Shown piece by piece: positions 34,242-44,984 of a DNA stretch of 64,000 nt. The DNA lies in contig NZ_JAVDQG010000004.1 of the NCBI RefSeq assembly GCF_031454155.1, positions 1-64,000 of the forward strand, read 5' to 3'. The translations under genes were made by a program, and so were the position numbers. Each line of letters starts with the position of its first letter. Position 1 is the first letter of the stretch. Under the pieces are notes generated by a model. That model worked only from the letters and a program-made list of their open reading frames with translations, was not told the DNA's origin and did not search any database. Origin of the DNA: Desmospora profundinema (lineage in GTDB: Bacteria > Bacillota > Bacilli > Thermoactinomycetales > DSM-45169).

Positions 34242-34625
34242 TCCAAATAGAATGATGAGGATCCATCCGGCCAAACTTCCGTGAATCAGGCTGATCACGG
34301 TAAGCAATCCGGCAAGGAGAACGGTTTGCCAACGAGGAGGGCTTCGCCACGGGCCGTTTTGGAAAATGTGGACGCCTCCCCAGATGAAATAGAATAGGCA
34401 AGGGACCACCAACAGAATAGAAAAGAGCTGCGTCCATTGCCGCTGTAACCGTTTTTGTTTTTCCAGATCCGGGTCAGGAGGATATCCCCCGTCCGGTTGC
34501 AGAATAAGGTTGCCTGCAATGAACACCAACCCAGTTAAAGCCAGGTAGATTGACAGTCGTATGGTCCATGTTCGAAACGGCAACGGCTTTTCCCCTCCAC
34601 GCCAGGTTTCTGAGATCAGTTCCAC
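34239..34625 (-). CDS. membrane protein whose stop codon lies in the IS end
   Basis: A 128-residue protein with three hydrophobic segments near 22-43, 66-88 and 99-127 and a charged loop DPDLEKQKRLQRQW. Translation ends ...WILIILFG and stops at TGA formed by TCA 34239-34241, the last three bases of the IS right end. So the insertion sits at the 3' end and may have shortened the protein. GTG 34625 is chosen, but the AGGAGG site is nearly adjacent to it, so the start is uncertain. Family not recognised. Confidence 0.6.
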   Translation of the reverse strand: MELISETWRGGEKPLPFRTWTIRLSIYLALTGLVFIAGNLILQPDGGYPPDPDLEKQKRLQRQWTQLFSILLVVPCLFYFIWGGVHIFQNGPWRSPPRWQTVLLAGLLTVISLIHGSLAGWILIILFG

Positions 34626-34753
34626 CCTCCTGACTATATGGCGGATTGGAAATTTCTATGCCGGCATTCTGAGCCATTCCTCCGCTTTCGTCGTCCCGGG
34701 GGGTTAAGATATAATGGGTGGGGACAAACGAGCACGGCCATGGAGGGATGAGG

Positions 34754-35464
34754 ATGCTGATCGAACGGATGAGAAAATGGCGACACGCATTCAAGTTGGA
34801 TCCCAACCGTGCCCTTTCCAATGCTGCCTTGGAACGGATCTGCCTGTCGGGAACCGATGTGGTGATCGTCAGTGGAACCGACGGGATTACATATGAAAAC
34901 AGTGAACGACTGGTAAGCCGCATATCCGCATATCCGATCGATTGTGTTCAGGAAGTCTCCCGGGCGGAAGCGGTGGTGCCGGGGGTGGAGGGGTACCTCT
35001 TGCCGACGGTGCTCAATGCGGATGATACCCGTTGGATTGTAGGCGCACAACAGCGTGCGGTAAAAAGCTACGGGGATTGGATCCCGTGGGAAGATACGGC
35101 GGGTGTGGGCTACATCGTCCTTAATCCGGATTCACGGGTGGGTCGTTTGACAGGGAGTCAGACGGACTTAACATCGGCAGATATCATTGCTTATACCCGG
35201 TTGGCGGAACATTTGTTCCATCTGCCTGCACTTTATATCGAATACAGTGGGAGATGGGGAGATCCGTCCATGGTGAAAGCGGCGCAGGAAGCGGCCAAGA
35301 GGCTGCATCTTTTTTACGGCGGGGGGATCAATGGTCCGGATGAAGCCCGCCGCATGGCCTCCTTGGTGGACACGGTCGTAATCGGAAATTTGGCTCACCG
35401 CAATGTGGATGCCGCTCTGACGACGGTGGAGGCGGTGAAGGAGACTCGGAAACAGATGAATTGA
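34754..35464 (+). CDS. pcrB: heptaprenylglyceryl phosphate synthase
   Basis: A 236-residue TIM-barrel prenyltransferase joining sn-glycerol-1-phosphate to a long prenyl diphosphate (heptaprenyl in Bacillus). Motifs are [11 protein letters not shown] at residues 11-21, [15 protein letters not shown] for phosphate/prenyl binding and [13 protein letters not shown] for the glycerol phosphate. ATG 34754 follows GGAGGG by 6 bases; ATG 34748 is too close. A TATAAT lies at 34710-34715. It needs G1P, made by the AraM-like enzyme at 22.4 kb. It heads the pcrB-pcrA-ligA group conserved in Bacillus. Confidence 0.95.
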   Translation: MLIERMRKWRHAFKLDPNRALSNAALERICLSGTDVVIVSGTDGITYENSERLVSRISAYPIDCVQEVSRAEAVVPGVEGYLLPTVLNADDTRWIVGAQQRAVKSYGDWIPWEDTAGVGYIVLNPDSRVGRLTGSQTDLTSADIIAYTRLAEHLFHLPALYIEYSGRWGDPSMVKAAQEAAKRLHLFYGGGINGPDEARRMASLVDTVVIGNLAHRNVDAALTTVEAVKETRKQMN

Positions 35465-35525
35465 ATGTCCCAAAACGAGGCAGACATTTTTCCAATTAAA
35501 CTTTGATGACGGAAGGTGTGTGACA

Positions 35526-37703
35526 ATGGGACAACCCTGGACAAAAGAAGCGATGCTGCAAGGTTTGAACCCGGATCAACGGCGGGCGGTGGAAACCACT
35601 GAAGGCCCCCTATTGATCGTGGCCGGAGCGGGAAGCGGAAAGACGCGGGTATTGACCAATCGGGTGGCGTGGTTGTTGGCGGAAAAACGGATTCATCCCT
35701 GGAATATTCTCGCCATCACTTTTACCAATAAAGCGGCCAGAGAGATGAAGGAGCGGATTTCCGCCTTGGTGGGGCCGGAAGCAGAAGAAATCTGGATTTC
35801 CACTTTTCACTCCATGTGCGTCCGTATGCTAAGGCGGGACATCGATCGGATCGGATATAACCGCAACTTCACCATCCTGGACAGTTCCGATCAGCTGACA
35901 GCGGTCAAGCAGGTGCTGAAAGAGAAAAACATCGACCCGAAAAAATTTCCCCCCCGCTCCTTTCTCCATAAGATTTCCAATGCCAAAAACCGTCTGTGGT
36001 CCCCTGCTGATATGAAAGAAAAAGCCGAGGGATTTAACGACGAGATGGCTGCCGACATCTATGAAGCTTACCAGCAAAAACTGCGCACCAACCAGTCCCT
36101 CGATTTTGACGATTTGTTGGTAGAGACGGTGCGGTTGTTTCAGCAGGTTCCGGAGGTGTTGGATTATTACCAAAAAAAATTTCAATACATTCACGTGGAT
36201 GAGTACCAGGATACCAACCATGTGCAATACATCCTGGTTAAGCTGTTAGCCGGCTCCCATCGCAATTTGTGTGTGGTGGGGGATTCCGATCAATCCATTT
36301 ACAAGTTTCGGGGAGCGGACATTACCAACATCCTCTCTTTTGAACGGGATTATCCGGATGTCCGGGTGGTGAAACTGGAACAGAACTATCGTTCCACCAA
36401 GACGATCCTATCTGCCGCCAATGAAGTGATCGCCCACAACCAGGGTCGAAAGCCGAAAAATTTATGGACGGAAAACGAGAACGGGGCACCGGTTCAATTA
36501 TTTGAAGCGGACAACGAACATGAGGAAGCGTACTTCGTGGCGGACACGATTGTCAGGGAACACCGCGAAGGCCGCTCCTATGACGACTTTGCCGTTCTCT
36601 ATCGGACCAACGCCCAATCCCGGGTGGTGGAGGAAGTCTTCCTGAAATCCAATATTCCTTATCAGATGGTGGGGGGACTCAAGTTCTACGAACGCAAGGA
36701 GATCAAAGATGTTCTTGCCTATTTGCGTCTGGTGGTCAATCCTGACGATGACCTTTCCCTTACACGGGTGATCAACGTCCCCAAACGGGGGGTGGGTCAA
36801 GCCACTCTGGACAAGATCTCCGCCTACGCCGGCCAACACGGCCTCTCGTTGTTTCGAGCGTTGTTGGAAGTGGAGGATATCGGCCTTGCCAATCGCTTTA
36901 TTCAGCCGATTCAGCGCTTCACCTCCTTGATCCGGGAGATGTCGGCGATGATGGAATATCTTACTGCCAGTGAGGTAACGGAAGAGGTGCTGGATCGTAC
37001 GGGATATCGGGAGGAGCTGCGGAAGGAAGAAACGGTGGAAGCAGCCAGCCGTCTGGAAAACCTGGACGAGTTCCTCTCGGTCACCCGGGAGTTTGAGGAG
37101 AAAAACGAAGATAAAGCGTTAGTGGCCTTTCTCACGGATCTCGCCCTGGTATCGGATATCGACGGGTTGGAGGAGGATGAAACCATATCCGGCGTTACCA
37201 TGATGACGCTCCACTCCGCCAAAGGGCTGGAATTTCCCCAGGTGTTCTTGGTCGGGTTGGAAGAGGGGATCTTTCCCCACAGCCGCACCTTCGACGATCC
37301 GGAGGAATTGGAAGAGGAACGGCGTTTAGCCTATGTCGGCATCACCCGCGCCCAAAAACGGCTCTTTCTCTCCCGGGCACGCATGCGGATGCTCTTCGGC
37401 CAAACCAGTGCCAATCCACCTTCTCCCTTTCTGAAAGAGATTCCGGAACATCTGATTGAACGGGTGGGTAAACCATCCGCCGCTCTGAATAAACCGGTGT
37501 TGCGGCAAGGGCCGGCCCGCCCCGCCCCTAACGGCGATTTGAATTGGAATGTGGGAGATAAGGTGCATCATAAAAAGTGGGGGATCGGTACGGTTGTAAA
37601 AGTGCAGGGAGAAGGAGAGGATACGGAATTAAACATTGCCTTTCCCGCGCCGGTCGGTGTTAAACGGTTACTGGCTACTTTTGCCCCCATCACACGGGCC
37701 TAA
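35526..37703 (+). CDS. pcrA: ATP-dependent DNA helicase PcrA
   Basis: A 725-residue UvrD/Rep-family helicase that unwinds DNA 3' to 5' in repair and plasmid replication and removes RecA and stalled RNA polymerase. Walker A is AGAGSGKT (33-40) and the Walker B is HVDEYQDTN; further motifs [10 protein letters not shown] and [20 protein letters not shown] are present. The C terminus contains the tudor-like RNA-polymerase-interacting region ([14 protein letters not shown]). ATG 35526 follows GGAAGGTG by about 8 bases. Next gene ligA starts 87 bases later. Confidence 0.97.
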   Translation: MGQPWTKEAMLQGLNPDQRRAVETTEGPLLIVAGAGSGKTRVLTNRVAWLLAEKRIHPWNILAITFTNKAAREMKERISALVGPEAEEIWISTFHSMCVRMLRRDIDRIGYNRNFTILDSSDQLTAVKQVLKEKNIDPKKFPPRSFLHKISNAKNRLWSPADMKEKAEGFNDEMAADIYEAYQQKLRTNQSLDFDDLLVETVRLFQQVPEVLDYYQKKFQYIHVDEYQDTNHVQYILVKLLAGSHRNLCVVGDSDQSIYKFRGADITNILSFERDYPDVRVVKLEQNYRSTKTILSAANEVIAHNQGRKPKNLWTENENGAPVQLFEADNEHEEAYFVADTIVREHREGRSYDDFAVLYRTNAQSRVVEEVFLKSNIPYQMVGGLKFYERKEIKDVLAYLRLVVNPDDDLSLTRVINVPKRGVGQATLDKISAYAGQHGLSLFRALLEVEDIGLANRFIQPIQRFTSLIREMSAMMEYLTASEVTEEVLDRTGYREELRKEETVEAASRLENLDEFLSVTREFEEKNEDKALVAFLTDLALVSDIDGLEEDETISGVTMMTLHSAKGLEFPQVFLVGLEEGIFPHSRTFDDPEELEEERRLAYVGITRAQKRLFLSRARMRMLFGQTSANPPSPFLKEIPEHLIERVGKPSAALNKPVLRQGPARPAPNGDLNWNVGDKVHHKKWGIGTVVKVQGEGEDTELNIAFPAPVGVKRLLATFAPITRA

Positions 37704-37778
37704 CAAACAAGAGTTTTGATACGGGCATGTCCGGTTATCGGGTTCAACCCCGTTGCTCCGGACATCCCAGTCTGTTGA

Positions 37779-39815
<2,037 letters not shown>

Positions 39816-39823
39816 GATACAAC

Positions 39824-39852
39824 AAAAAAAGCCTCCGATCGGAGGCTTTTTT
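39824..39852. terminator. bidirectional terminator between ligA and the regulator gene
   Basis: GCCTCCGATCGGAGGC (39831-39846) is a perfect 8-bp palindrome with flanking AAAAAAA and TTTTTT. It ends ligA and, on the other strand, the convergent regulator gene whose stop codon overlaps it. Confidence 0.92.
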
Positions 39853-41248
39853 ACGTGGAGGTGGCGGTGTTTTCCGCCTGGTTATCCAGTGTGGGCAACT
39901 CCATCTCGATATCGATTGTCGACGTTGTCGTATGATAATGTTCTACCGCTTGCAACAAATAAGACAGGGCCTGGTCCCGATCCTTCTCTAAATTGAAATA
40001 TTTACCAAGCGTATGGGCCACCTGGGCCGCCTTTTCTGAGATTCCTAAGTGGGAGTACTCTTGAATCGCCTTTTCGTAACATTCGATAAATGATTGCATC
40101 TCTCCCTCGATATAATGAATTTGTCCAAGATAGATATAACAGTCGGTCAACCGGTGCCTTCGTTTTTGCAAAAGGCTCATCGCCAGTTCGAGATGCTTCC
40201 TCGCTTGATCCAGATCCCCTTTTTTAATGTAGTTTCGGCAAATGATCTGATGACTGTAGCCGATCTCCCACTGGCTCAGCTGCCCCTCCTTGGCCACATC
40301 CAACGACTTCAGCAGCAATTGGATGGAACGGTCGTAATCGCCCAAGGCCAGGTGGCAGACACCCAGTTCGTGATAGGTGTTGGAGGCCAGGCTCTCTGAA
40401 AGGGAAAAGCGTTCAATCATACGCAGCACACGTTCAAAACAGTCGATCGCTTCCTGGTAATCTCGGCTGCGGCTGTGACATATCCCAAGAACAGTTAACA
40501 GCGGGCAGGTTTCCAGCCAACGATCATTCTGCTTCAAGACCTCAATCGCCTTTTCGGTGTAGAGGATTCCCAGCGAGCTGTTGGACAATTGCAGATAGGT
40601 TCGTCCCATGTTACCGTAAACATATGCTTTCTCGATTCCATCGGTGACAGAGGGGAGAATTCGTTCCGCTTCCCGGTAGCGAGCCAGTGCTTTTCGGTAC
40701 TGGTCTTTGAAAAAATATAGATTTCCTTGCAGTCGAAGATACCAAATCTTCAAGTTGGGCTCGTCCGACAGTTGAGGCCAACGCTCCTCAATGGCGGACA
40801 GGCGGCATTCGCTCTCTTTAAATTCCAGTTTGTAAATGAGGAGTTGGACTTCCAACAACTCCACCTGTATTAATATCTTGGTGTCGGCGATGGAACGGGA
40901 CAGCTCCACCAGGGAGAAAAAGATCTGTTCTGCTTTTTTGATACCGTCATAGGAGAGCGCCAGTTGAACCTGGTCAATCCAAATCTCAGCCCGTCGTCTT
41001 GTCTCCAGATCGGTTACCCCTATCAGGAGATTGACAGAACATTGCAGGCGTTGGGCCAGAAGCTCCAGTACATCCGGACGGGGAATGGCTTTTTCATTCT
41101 CGATTAAACTAAGGTACGGGATGGAGATAATGCCTTCAGCTAATTCGGCCTGGGTTAACCCCAGCTCCTTTCTTCGACGGCGCAGATTGTTTCCAAGGCC
41201 GATAAAGAATCCCTCCTTTCCGTTGGGAGGTGGGTGAAAATCGATCAT
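39851..41248 (-). CDS. HTH (XRE) and tetratricopeptide-repeat transcriptional regulator
   Basis: About 465 residues from ATG 41248. Residues about 20-75 are an XRE helix-turn-helix (NNLRRRRKELGLTQAELAE, ISIPYLSLIENEKAIPRPDVLE), followed by eight or so TPR-like repeats to the C terminus. The layout resembles RRNPP-type peptide-sensing regulators and PlcR/NprR-like proteins. The start is uncertain: AAAGGAGGGATTCTTT on the minus strand lies inside the frame near 41210, followed by an ATC codon and not by a normal start, so the ATG 41248, without a Shine-Dalgarno site, may be wrong. No pheromone-peptide gene is seen next to it. Confidence 0.75.
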   Translation of the reverse strand: MIDFHPPPNGKEGFFIGLGNNLRRRRKELGLTQAELAEGIISIPYLSLIENEKAIPRPDVLELLAQRLQCSVNLLIGVTDLETRRRAEIWIDQVQLALSYDGIKKAEQIFFSLVELSRSIADTKILIQVELLEVQLLIYKLEFKESECRLSAIEERWPQLSDEPNLKIWYLRLQGNLYFFKDQYRKALARYREAERILPSVTDGIEKAYVYGNMGRTYLQLSNSSLGILYTEKAIEVLKQNDRWLETCPLLTVLGICHSRSRDYQEAIDCFERVLRMIERFSLSESLASNTYHELGVCHLALGDYDRSIQLLLKSLDVAKEGQLSQWEIGYSHQIICRNYIKKGDLDQARKHLELAMSLLQKRRHRLTDCYIYLGQIHYIEGEMQSFIECYEKAIQEYSHLGISEKAAQVAHTLGKYFNLEKDRDQALSYLLQAVEHYHTTTSTIDIEMELPTLDNQAENTATST

Positions 41249-41798
41249 AGGTTTTGAAACAAACCGCCGATTGTGATAATGAATCGAACGATGAGGAAAT
41301 GGTACAAAAATTGTATGAAAGATGGGAATGATTATTTTCATCATACTGGTTACAAATCCCCTGTCAACTGTTTGGAATGCAAAAAGGATTCCAATCCAAC
41401 CGATGTTTTAAAACATGGGGGCAAAAAGGTGCCAAAAGTACGGAAAAGTGAGGGGTTTTTTTGTCGGATTTTGTCGAAGTTTTAAAAACACAAGATGTAT
41501 AATCTGTTGTATGATGAAAGTGTCCGGATCGTCCCCGTTTTCCCGTAAGAAAGCGGCGATCTCGTACAGCATTGTGATGTTCGGACAGGATGGTCCGCAA
41601 CATTCTTTGGTCTTGGTCTTTCCATATGGGTGGGGCGTTCCTATTTAGGGCGTCCTCTTTTTTTGTTTGGCATGAATCCATCTTTTGATCCGGATGAACC
41701 GTCTCCGGGAACGGTGGCGCCGAACCGCGATACAGGTTTAAAATAAAAAAACACCCCTGGGCGAGGGGATGAAAAGGGTGAAGGTGGATGTTGGTTGT
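41249..41798. other. 550-base region upstream of the regulator
   Basis: A TATAAT at 41498-41503 on the plus strand has no matching -35 box. On the minus strand I find no clear promoter of the regulator. Several short frames exist on both strands but lack ribosome sites and recognisable sequence, so I list no gene here. The terminator of the sporulation gene is at 41741-41770. Confidence 0.4.
41741..41770 (-). terminator. terminator of the YjcZ-like gene
   Basis: CCCCT (41754-41758) and AGGGG (41764-41768) extend to CA/TG flanks; read on the minus strand the hairpin is followed by TTTTTTTATTTT. It is 29 bases beyond the stop codon of the small sporulation gene. Confidence 0.8.
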
Positions 41799-41909
41799 TT
41801 AATGAACCACCAGCGCAAAGATTGTGGCAATAACCAGCAAGAAAATTAAGAGACGGCGCAGACCAAAACCGTAACCATAGCCGGCTCCCACTCCTCCAAA
41901 CCAACTCAT
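41799..41909 (-). CDS. YjcZ-family sporulation protein
   Basis: A 36-residue peptide: MSWFGGVGAGYGYGFGLRR, then a hydrophobic helix LLIFLLVIATIFALVVH. The Gly/Tyr-rich start and single C-terminal helix are typical of YjcZ/YczN-type spore peptides. GGGGGAG lies 8 bases before the ATG on the minus strand and a terminator follows. It is a single-gene unit and too short for standard ORF callers. Its presence supports an endospore-forming host; the promoter (a sporulation sigma factor is expected) was not identified. Confidence 0.85.
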   Translation of the reverse strand: MSWFGGVGAGYGYGFGLRRLLIFLLVIATIFALVVH

Positions 41910-42195
41910 GGTTGTCGCTCCCCCTTTCGTAACAGTCACAGATAGATTATGAATGGGTGGGGATGACCGGAAGGGTTTCAGCCTGGACGAGGGAAAATTT
42001 AGGTGAACCTCTTGATGGCGCCGGTTTTGCTCGTGAACTCTTAGTGCTTATTCACCATCGCAGATTTCCTTCCCATAAATAGATGGAATGGCTAGTGATA
42101 AGGGGTGTAGATCAACTATAATCATTTATAGAATCACGTCATTTTTGTAAACTTGATATCATGAGAGAGGATTTTACATGGGGACGGAGGTTGTC

Positions 42196-43872
42196 ATGAA
42201 ACGGTTGCGTGGTTGTGGGGTTTTTTTGCTGGCCGTTTGTCTGATGGTGACAGCGGGATGTGAACCTCTGTGGCCCTTTCAAACGGAGGCGGAAGCCCAG
42301 CCTAATGAGTGGGATCGGTTGGCAGACCAAAAAAACGAATCGCTGAATCTGAAAAAATTGAAGTTGGAAGCTTACGGAAAGCAGGTTGGGGTGAAACTAC
42401 AATCCCCTGCCTATCAGGAATTTGCTGTAAATTCTCGTTTTCCCATCACCGGTTCGGTTGAAAAAATCCTTCAGTTGCAGGCGGATTTTGCATGGGTGGA
42501 AGTGGAGAAAGAAGGAGATTCGGGGGACGACAGCAAGTTTTCCTATTACATCCCCTTGGATGACGGGCAGTTCGACCAATGGATTCAGCTTCATAAAGGG
42601 GAAGGGATTTACCAGGTAACCGTACGTCTTCCCAGTGAGGCGGAAGCCAATCATTTTTACGATGTGGCACAGATGAAGGTGCATAATGTTAATCCGCGGG
42701 TGGAGCGGGATATCGCGATGACGCGGGTGGGACAGTCGTCCGGCCTTGCGTTTGAGCAGCCTGCTTCCGGTTTTGGGGAAGCTTCCGGCAGCATTGCTTT
42801 AAAGGGATCCCTTCCCAAGGATATGGAACGGTTGATGGTTCAGGTAGAGAAGGGAACGGAAAAATGGGAACACGTGGTTCCTGTCCGGGATGGCCGCTTT
42901 GATACCCAAATTCCCCTGCTGTACGGCAAAGGGGTGCATCGGGTAACGGTTTTGACACCCGATCCGTCCAAGAAAAATCTGTTCAATGAGGCTGCCAAAC
43001 TGTGGGTGGATAATCAGTCCAATCAAAAGCGGGAGCCGGTCGAGTATTTCCGCCATTATGAGGAACGGGGGGTTCAGCTGGAGATGCCGCTTGCGGGGGG
43101 AGGGCGGGCGGATATGAAAGCCCGCATCCGGGGACGGATCGACCCGCAGGCTCCCCAGGCGGCGGAGACCAAACATTTGATTGTCCAGACGAAGAAAGAC
43201 GGAGAGCAGGCTACGTATATCATTCCGGTGGAAAATTACCGATTTGATGATACGTTTTGGCTTCGTTTCGGTAAGGGGACTTACGAAGTGACCGTCAATG
43301 TGCCGGAGATCACTTCGGAGAAACGAGATTACTTCCGCTTTTTCGGAGTAGCCCGTTATACCGTTCACAACGAGACAGACAAGGATCAACGAAACTTGTT
43401 GCCTTCCAGGGGGATTCAGTCGGACAGCGGTGAAATCCGCTCTCTGGCTAAAAATCTGATCGCAGGTAAAGGAACAGAGCGGGAGAAGGCACTGGCTATT
43501 TATGAATACGTATCGAAACAGATCCACTATGATGTCACCAAGTTTAAGACGGATGCTTTCGAATACGATGACAGCGCGCTGAAAACCTTGCGGGAGAAGA
43601 AAGGAGTATGCCAGGATTACAGCTTCCTGGCGATCGCTCTCTTGCGTTCTATCGGGATGGAAGCCCGGTTCGTCGAAGGAGTGGCGGACGGAAACCGCCA
43701 TGCTTGGGTAGAAGTGAAAGTGGACGGAAATTGGATCACGATGGACCCCACTTGGGGTGCCGGGTATTTGGACGGCCAGGACCGGTTTGTTCAGAAGTAC
43801 ACCACCCGTTACTTCGATCCCAATCCAGGGGAGTTTTCCAAAACGCACAAACGGACCGGTGTGATGTATTAA
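42196..43872 (+). CDS. transglutaminase-like lipoprotein with three repeated N-terminal domains
   Basis: A 558-residue predicted lipoprotein: signal peptide with lipobox TAGC. Three related domains of about 110 residues follow, each ending in a (Y/F/R)-x-F-DxxIxLxxGKGxYxVTV pattern (near DDGQFDQWIQLHKGEGIYQVTV, RDGRFDTQIPLLYGKGVHRVTV and ENYRFDDTFWLRFGKGTYEVTV). The C-terminal transglutaminase-like domain has the catalytic triad Cys472 (KKGVCQDY), His502 (GNRHAWVEV) and Asp517 (TMDPTWG). GGAGG lies 5 bases before ATG 42196. It probably acts outside the membrane as a protease or cross-linking enzyme; substrate unknown. Confidence 0.85.
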   Translation: MKRLRGCGVFLLAVCLMVTAGCEPLWPFQTEAEAQPNEWDRLADQKNESLNLKKLKLEAYGKQVGVKLQSPAYQEFAVNSRFPITGSVEKILQLQADFAWVEVEKEGDSGDDSKFSYYIPLDDGQFDQWIQLHKGEGIYQVTVRLPSEAEANHFYDVAQMKVHNVNPRVERDIAMTRVGQSSGLAFEQPASGFGEASGSIALKGSLPKDMERLMVQVEKGTEKWEHVVPVRDGRFDTQIPLLYGKGVHRVTVLTPDPSKKNLFNEAAKLWVDNQSNQKREPVEYFRHYEERGVQLEMPLAGGGRADMKARIRGRIDPQAPQAAETKHLIVQTKKDGEQATYIIPVENYRFDDTFWLRFGKGTYEVTVNVPEITSEKRDYFRFFGVARYTVHNETDKDQRNLLPSRGIQSDSGEIRSLAKNLIAGKGTEREKALAIYEYVSKQIHYDVTKFKTDAFEYDDSALKTLREKKGVCQDYSFLAIALLRSIGMEARFVEGVADGNRHAWVEVKVDGNWITMDPTWGAGYLDGQDRFVQKYTTRYFDPNPGEFSKTHKRTGVMY

Positions 43873-43892
43873 GAAGATCGCGGTTTGATGCT

Positions 43893-43920
43893 TTCCCGCC
43901 CCACGGCGGGTTTTTTCTTT
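43893..43920 (+). terminator. terminator after the lipoprotein gene
   Basis: CCCGCC (43895-43900), loop, GGCGGG (43905-43910) and TTTTTTCTTT. Confidence 0.88.
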
Positions 43921-43972
43921 CCTGAGGCCGGGTGATACTGTGAGAAAGGGATATTAAAGGAGCCGGTGATAG

Positions 43973-44890
43973 ATGGATGAGATGAATCGGGATGTTTTTT
44001 TACATCTGGTGAAAAAAGAAGAGGCGGGGAAGCTGCTCAGGCAGGTGCTGCAAAACCGGTTTCGCTTTTCCCGACGGATGCTGCGCCGTTTGCGGGAGTC
44101 GCAAGGAGTAACCGTAAATGGCCGAGTAATGTTTTTCACTTCCCGTGTGGAGGAGGGGGACCAGATCCGGATCACACTGCCGGCGGACCCGGAGCCGACG
44201 CTTGCTCCGCAGCCGGTACCCCTTCGAATTGTTTTCGAAGATGAAGATCTGATTGTGCTGGATAAGGAGCCGGGACAGGTGGTTCATCCCACCAAGGATT
44301 ATCGGGACAACACATTGGCCAATGGTTTGGTTTATCATTGGCTCCAGCGAGGGGAACAGCGTCTGGCCCGTCCCGTCACCCGATTGGATAAGGACACCTC
44401 CGGACTGATCGTCTTTGCCAAGCACGCCTACGCACATGCTTTTCTGGCCAAAGAGATGGACAAGCGATGTTACGAACGGGAGTATTTGGCCGTGGTTCGG
44501 GGAGAGTGGCCGGAGGGTGAAGGGGTGATGGACGAGCCGATCGGCCGTTCACCGGATGAACCCCATAAACGGATGGTACGGGTTGACGGTGCGAGGGCGT
44601 TTACTCGCTTTCAAGTGGAACGTCGCTTCAAAGGGGCGACCCTGTTGCGGCTGAAGCTGGAGACCGGGCGCACCCATCAGATTCGGGTTCATCTGTCCCA
44701 TCGGGGGTATCCCATTTTTGGCGATTCCCTCTACGGCATGGAGGAGACAGGGGAAGAAAGCATCCGTCGTCAGGCGCTGCACGCCGTTCGCCTGACCGTG
44801 GTTCATCCCCGTGATCGACGCCCGTGTATATGGGAATCCCCCATCCCGGAAGATATGAAGCACTTGATCAACCGTTTTTTATTTATTTAA
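43973..44890 (+). CDS. RluA-family pseudouridine synthase
   Basis: A 305-residue protein with an N-terminal S4-type RNA-binding region (FRFSRRMLRRLRESQGVTVNG) and a catalytic domain. The active-site Asp is Asp139 in RLDKDTSG; the KLETGRTHQIRVHLSHRGYP motif completes the RluA family signature. It isomerises uridines in rRNA or tRNA; RluD-type 23S specificity is likely but not proved. AAAGGAG lies 11 bases before ATG 43973. The adjacent genes are unrelated. Confidence 0.9.
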   Translation: MDEMNRDVFLHLVKKEEAGKLLRQVLQNRFRFSRRMLRRLRESQGVTVNGRVMFFTSRVEEGDQIRITLPADPEPTLAPQPVPLRIVFEDEDLIVLDKEPGQVVHPTKDYRDNTLANGLVYHWLQRGEQRLARPVTRLDKDTSGLIVFAKHAYAHAFLAKEMDKRCYEREYLAVVRGEWPEGEGVMDEPIGRSPDEPHKRMVRVDGARAFTRFQVERRFKGATLLRLKLETGRTHQIRVHLSHRGYPIFGDSLYGMEETGEESIRRQALHAVRLTVVHPRDRRPCIWESPIPEDMKHLINRFLFI

Positions 44891-44984
44891 TTAATATTTT
44901 GAAAATGAAAAGGGATTCACCGACTGTTGTAGAAGAGAAATAGTTGGTGGAGAGGACCTGCAATAATGAAGTGAGGTGAATTCC

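Noticed and set aside
41273-41485. 70-codon plus-strand ORF beside the HTH-TPR regulator as a pheromone precursor
   Set aside because: No signal peptide, no ribosome site and no hydrophobic export segment.
41641-41904. 87-codon minus-strand ORF overlapping the YjcZ-like gene
   Set aside because: The 36-codon frame has a proper ribosome site and a known peptide sequence; the longer frame does not.
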